Source: Tetranychus cinnabarinus
Taxonomy: Eukaryota > Arthropoda > Arachnida > Trombidiformes > Tetranychidae
Assembly: GCA_022266195.1 (NCBI GenBank)
Contig: WHVY01000001.1
Coordinates: 5,580,001 to 5,644,000 of the forward strand
Direction of reading: 5' to 3'
Length of the DNA: 64,000 nt
The number at the start of each line of letters is the position of its first letter. The first letter of the stretch is position 1. This document shows positions 63,401 through 64,000 of this stretch, piece by piece. A model generated the notes under the pieces. The model did not search any database. It was not told the origin of the DNA and saw nothing but the letters and a program-made list of their open reading frames with translations. The position numbers and the translations under genes are program-made.

Positions 63401-64000
63401 ATGAAGGTGAGTTATATGTCATTTAAACAATTCAGTGCATGATGGCCACTAGGTCAGTGGAACTGTTGATTGTTACACATCTATTTATCATACGATCAAC
63501 AAGATAATGTTGCTCCACTCATCCAAACAGCAAAAGTAACAAAAATTGAAACAAAATTGTAATGACCTGTAATTGATATGAAGAAAAGGTTCAATTTTTT
63601 CATCAAATCAAGTCTTTAAATTACACTAATATCGCTCATGGTTGGTACAATTTTGTCTCAACTTTTTTACTTTGCTATTCAGTTGAACAACATTATCTCG
63701 TTGATATGAGATGATACTCTCGAGCTTCAGCCTCGTGCTTTAAATCTCATATCAATGTAGCTGTTACACTAACTCTTATTTTTTGTTGTCATTGCATATT
63801 TTTATCTGTTTTTCCTTGCTTACATTTTCCCCATTCTGTGCTATCTTGAAATCTTGTTTTTTCAATTCATTCACACCGACTAAGTTGCCTTTCTTCTTTT
63901 GTCCATTCCCATAGTTTGTTAACAATGACGTTGTCCGAAGGTATCCATCTTTTGTGAAAATCGTTGAAGTTTCCCCACGAGATGGACTGCAAAATGAGAA
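63401..64000 (+). CDS. HMGCL: Hydroxymethylglutaryl-CoA lyase, N-terminal part
   Basis: HMG-CoA lyase splits HMG-CoA into acetoacetate and acetyl-CoA, the last step of leucine breakdown and ketone body formation. The exon starting at 63915 (acceptor CCCATAG) reads YPSFVKIVEVSPRDGLQNE. This matches the first strand of the HMGL TIM barrel, including the catalytic Arg and the metal-binding Asp of PRDGLQNE. The frame runs off the right edge. The first coding exon proposed here is very short: ATGAAG at 63401-63406 in good context (AACCATGAAG) with a consensus donor GTGAGT, giving MKFVNNDVVRRYPSF. That leaves only about 15 residues before the barrel and no obvious mitochondrial presequence. The start exon is a guess, the identity of the gene is not. 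Confidence 0.85.
63701..63755. repeat. Inverted repeat / hairpin in the presumed first HMGCL intron
   Basis: TTGATATGAGAT (63701-63712) and ATCTCATATCAA (63744-63755) form a perfect 12-bp stem around a 31-base loop. CGAG (63721-63724) and CTCG (63732-63735) can pair inside the loop. It is a candidate small hairpin RNA or just a palindrome. It is short for a miRNA precursor and I do not recognise it. Confidence 0.4.

Overview
The window looks like AT-rich nuclear DNA of an arthropod. The evidence is an E75 ecdysone-pathway nuclear receptor, short GT-AG introns (65-130 bp) in the housekeeping genes, and metazoan orthologues throughout. Compact genes beside long simple-repeat-rich spacers would suit a mite or another chelicerate, but the sequence does not prove that.

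Left third (1-13.2 kb): a compact housekeeping cluster in alternating orientation. It holds the 3' end of a trypsin-like serine protease (+), MPHOSPH10 (-), TSR3 (+), MAIP1 (-), FAF2/UBXD8 (+), TADA2B (-) and TPR/Megator (+). Three pairs diverge from spacers of 0.39-0.56 kb, and convergent pairs are separated by only 0.1-0.35 kb. MPHOSPH10 and TSR3 both act on the small ribosomal subunit and share one divergent spacer. FAF2 lacks the usual N-terminal UBA domain and TADA2B lacks the usual ZZ finger in the gene models supported here. MPHOSPH10 and TPR are shorter than their human counterparts.

Middle (18.5-35.6 kb): a tandem duplication of E75 on the minus strand. The upstream copy (32905-35622) is complete: DNA-binding domain (DBD), ligand-binding domain (LBD) and F domain. 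The downstream copy (18953-23256) has an open frame for hinge, LBD and F domain, but no DBD is visible. The last ~270 residues are identical in the two copies, and the nucleotide differences I checked there are all synonymous. The hinge is strongly diverged. The intron layouts differ: the complete copy has DBD, hinge and LBD start in one exon, while the other copy has extra introns. The DBD-less copy keeps the heme-ligand Cys and His and the C-terminal CtBP-type motif. It could be a gene-encoded counterpart of a DNA-binding-defective E75 isoform, or a set of alternative 3' exons. This is the most interesting part of the window.

Right part (35.6-63.4 kb): about 28 kb without a convincing gene. 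It contains purine-rich (GAGA) tracts next to the E75 5' end, GAT/ATC microsatellites, a decayed tandem repeat, scattered nuclear-receptor half-site-like motifs and a compact GC-richer segment with several consecutive stem-loops. It may be long upstream regulatory or intronic DNA of E75. The window closes with the first codons of an HMG-CoA lyase gene (+).
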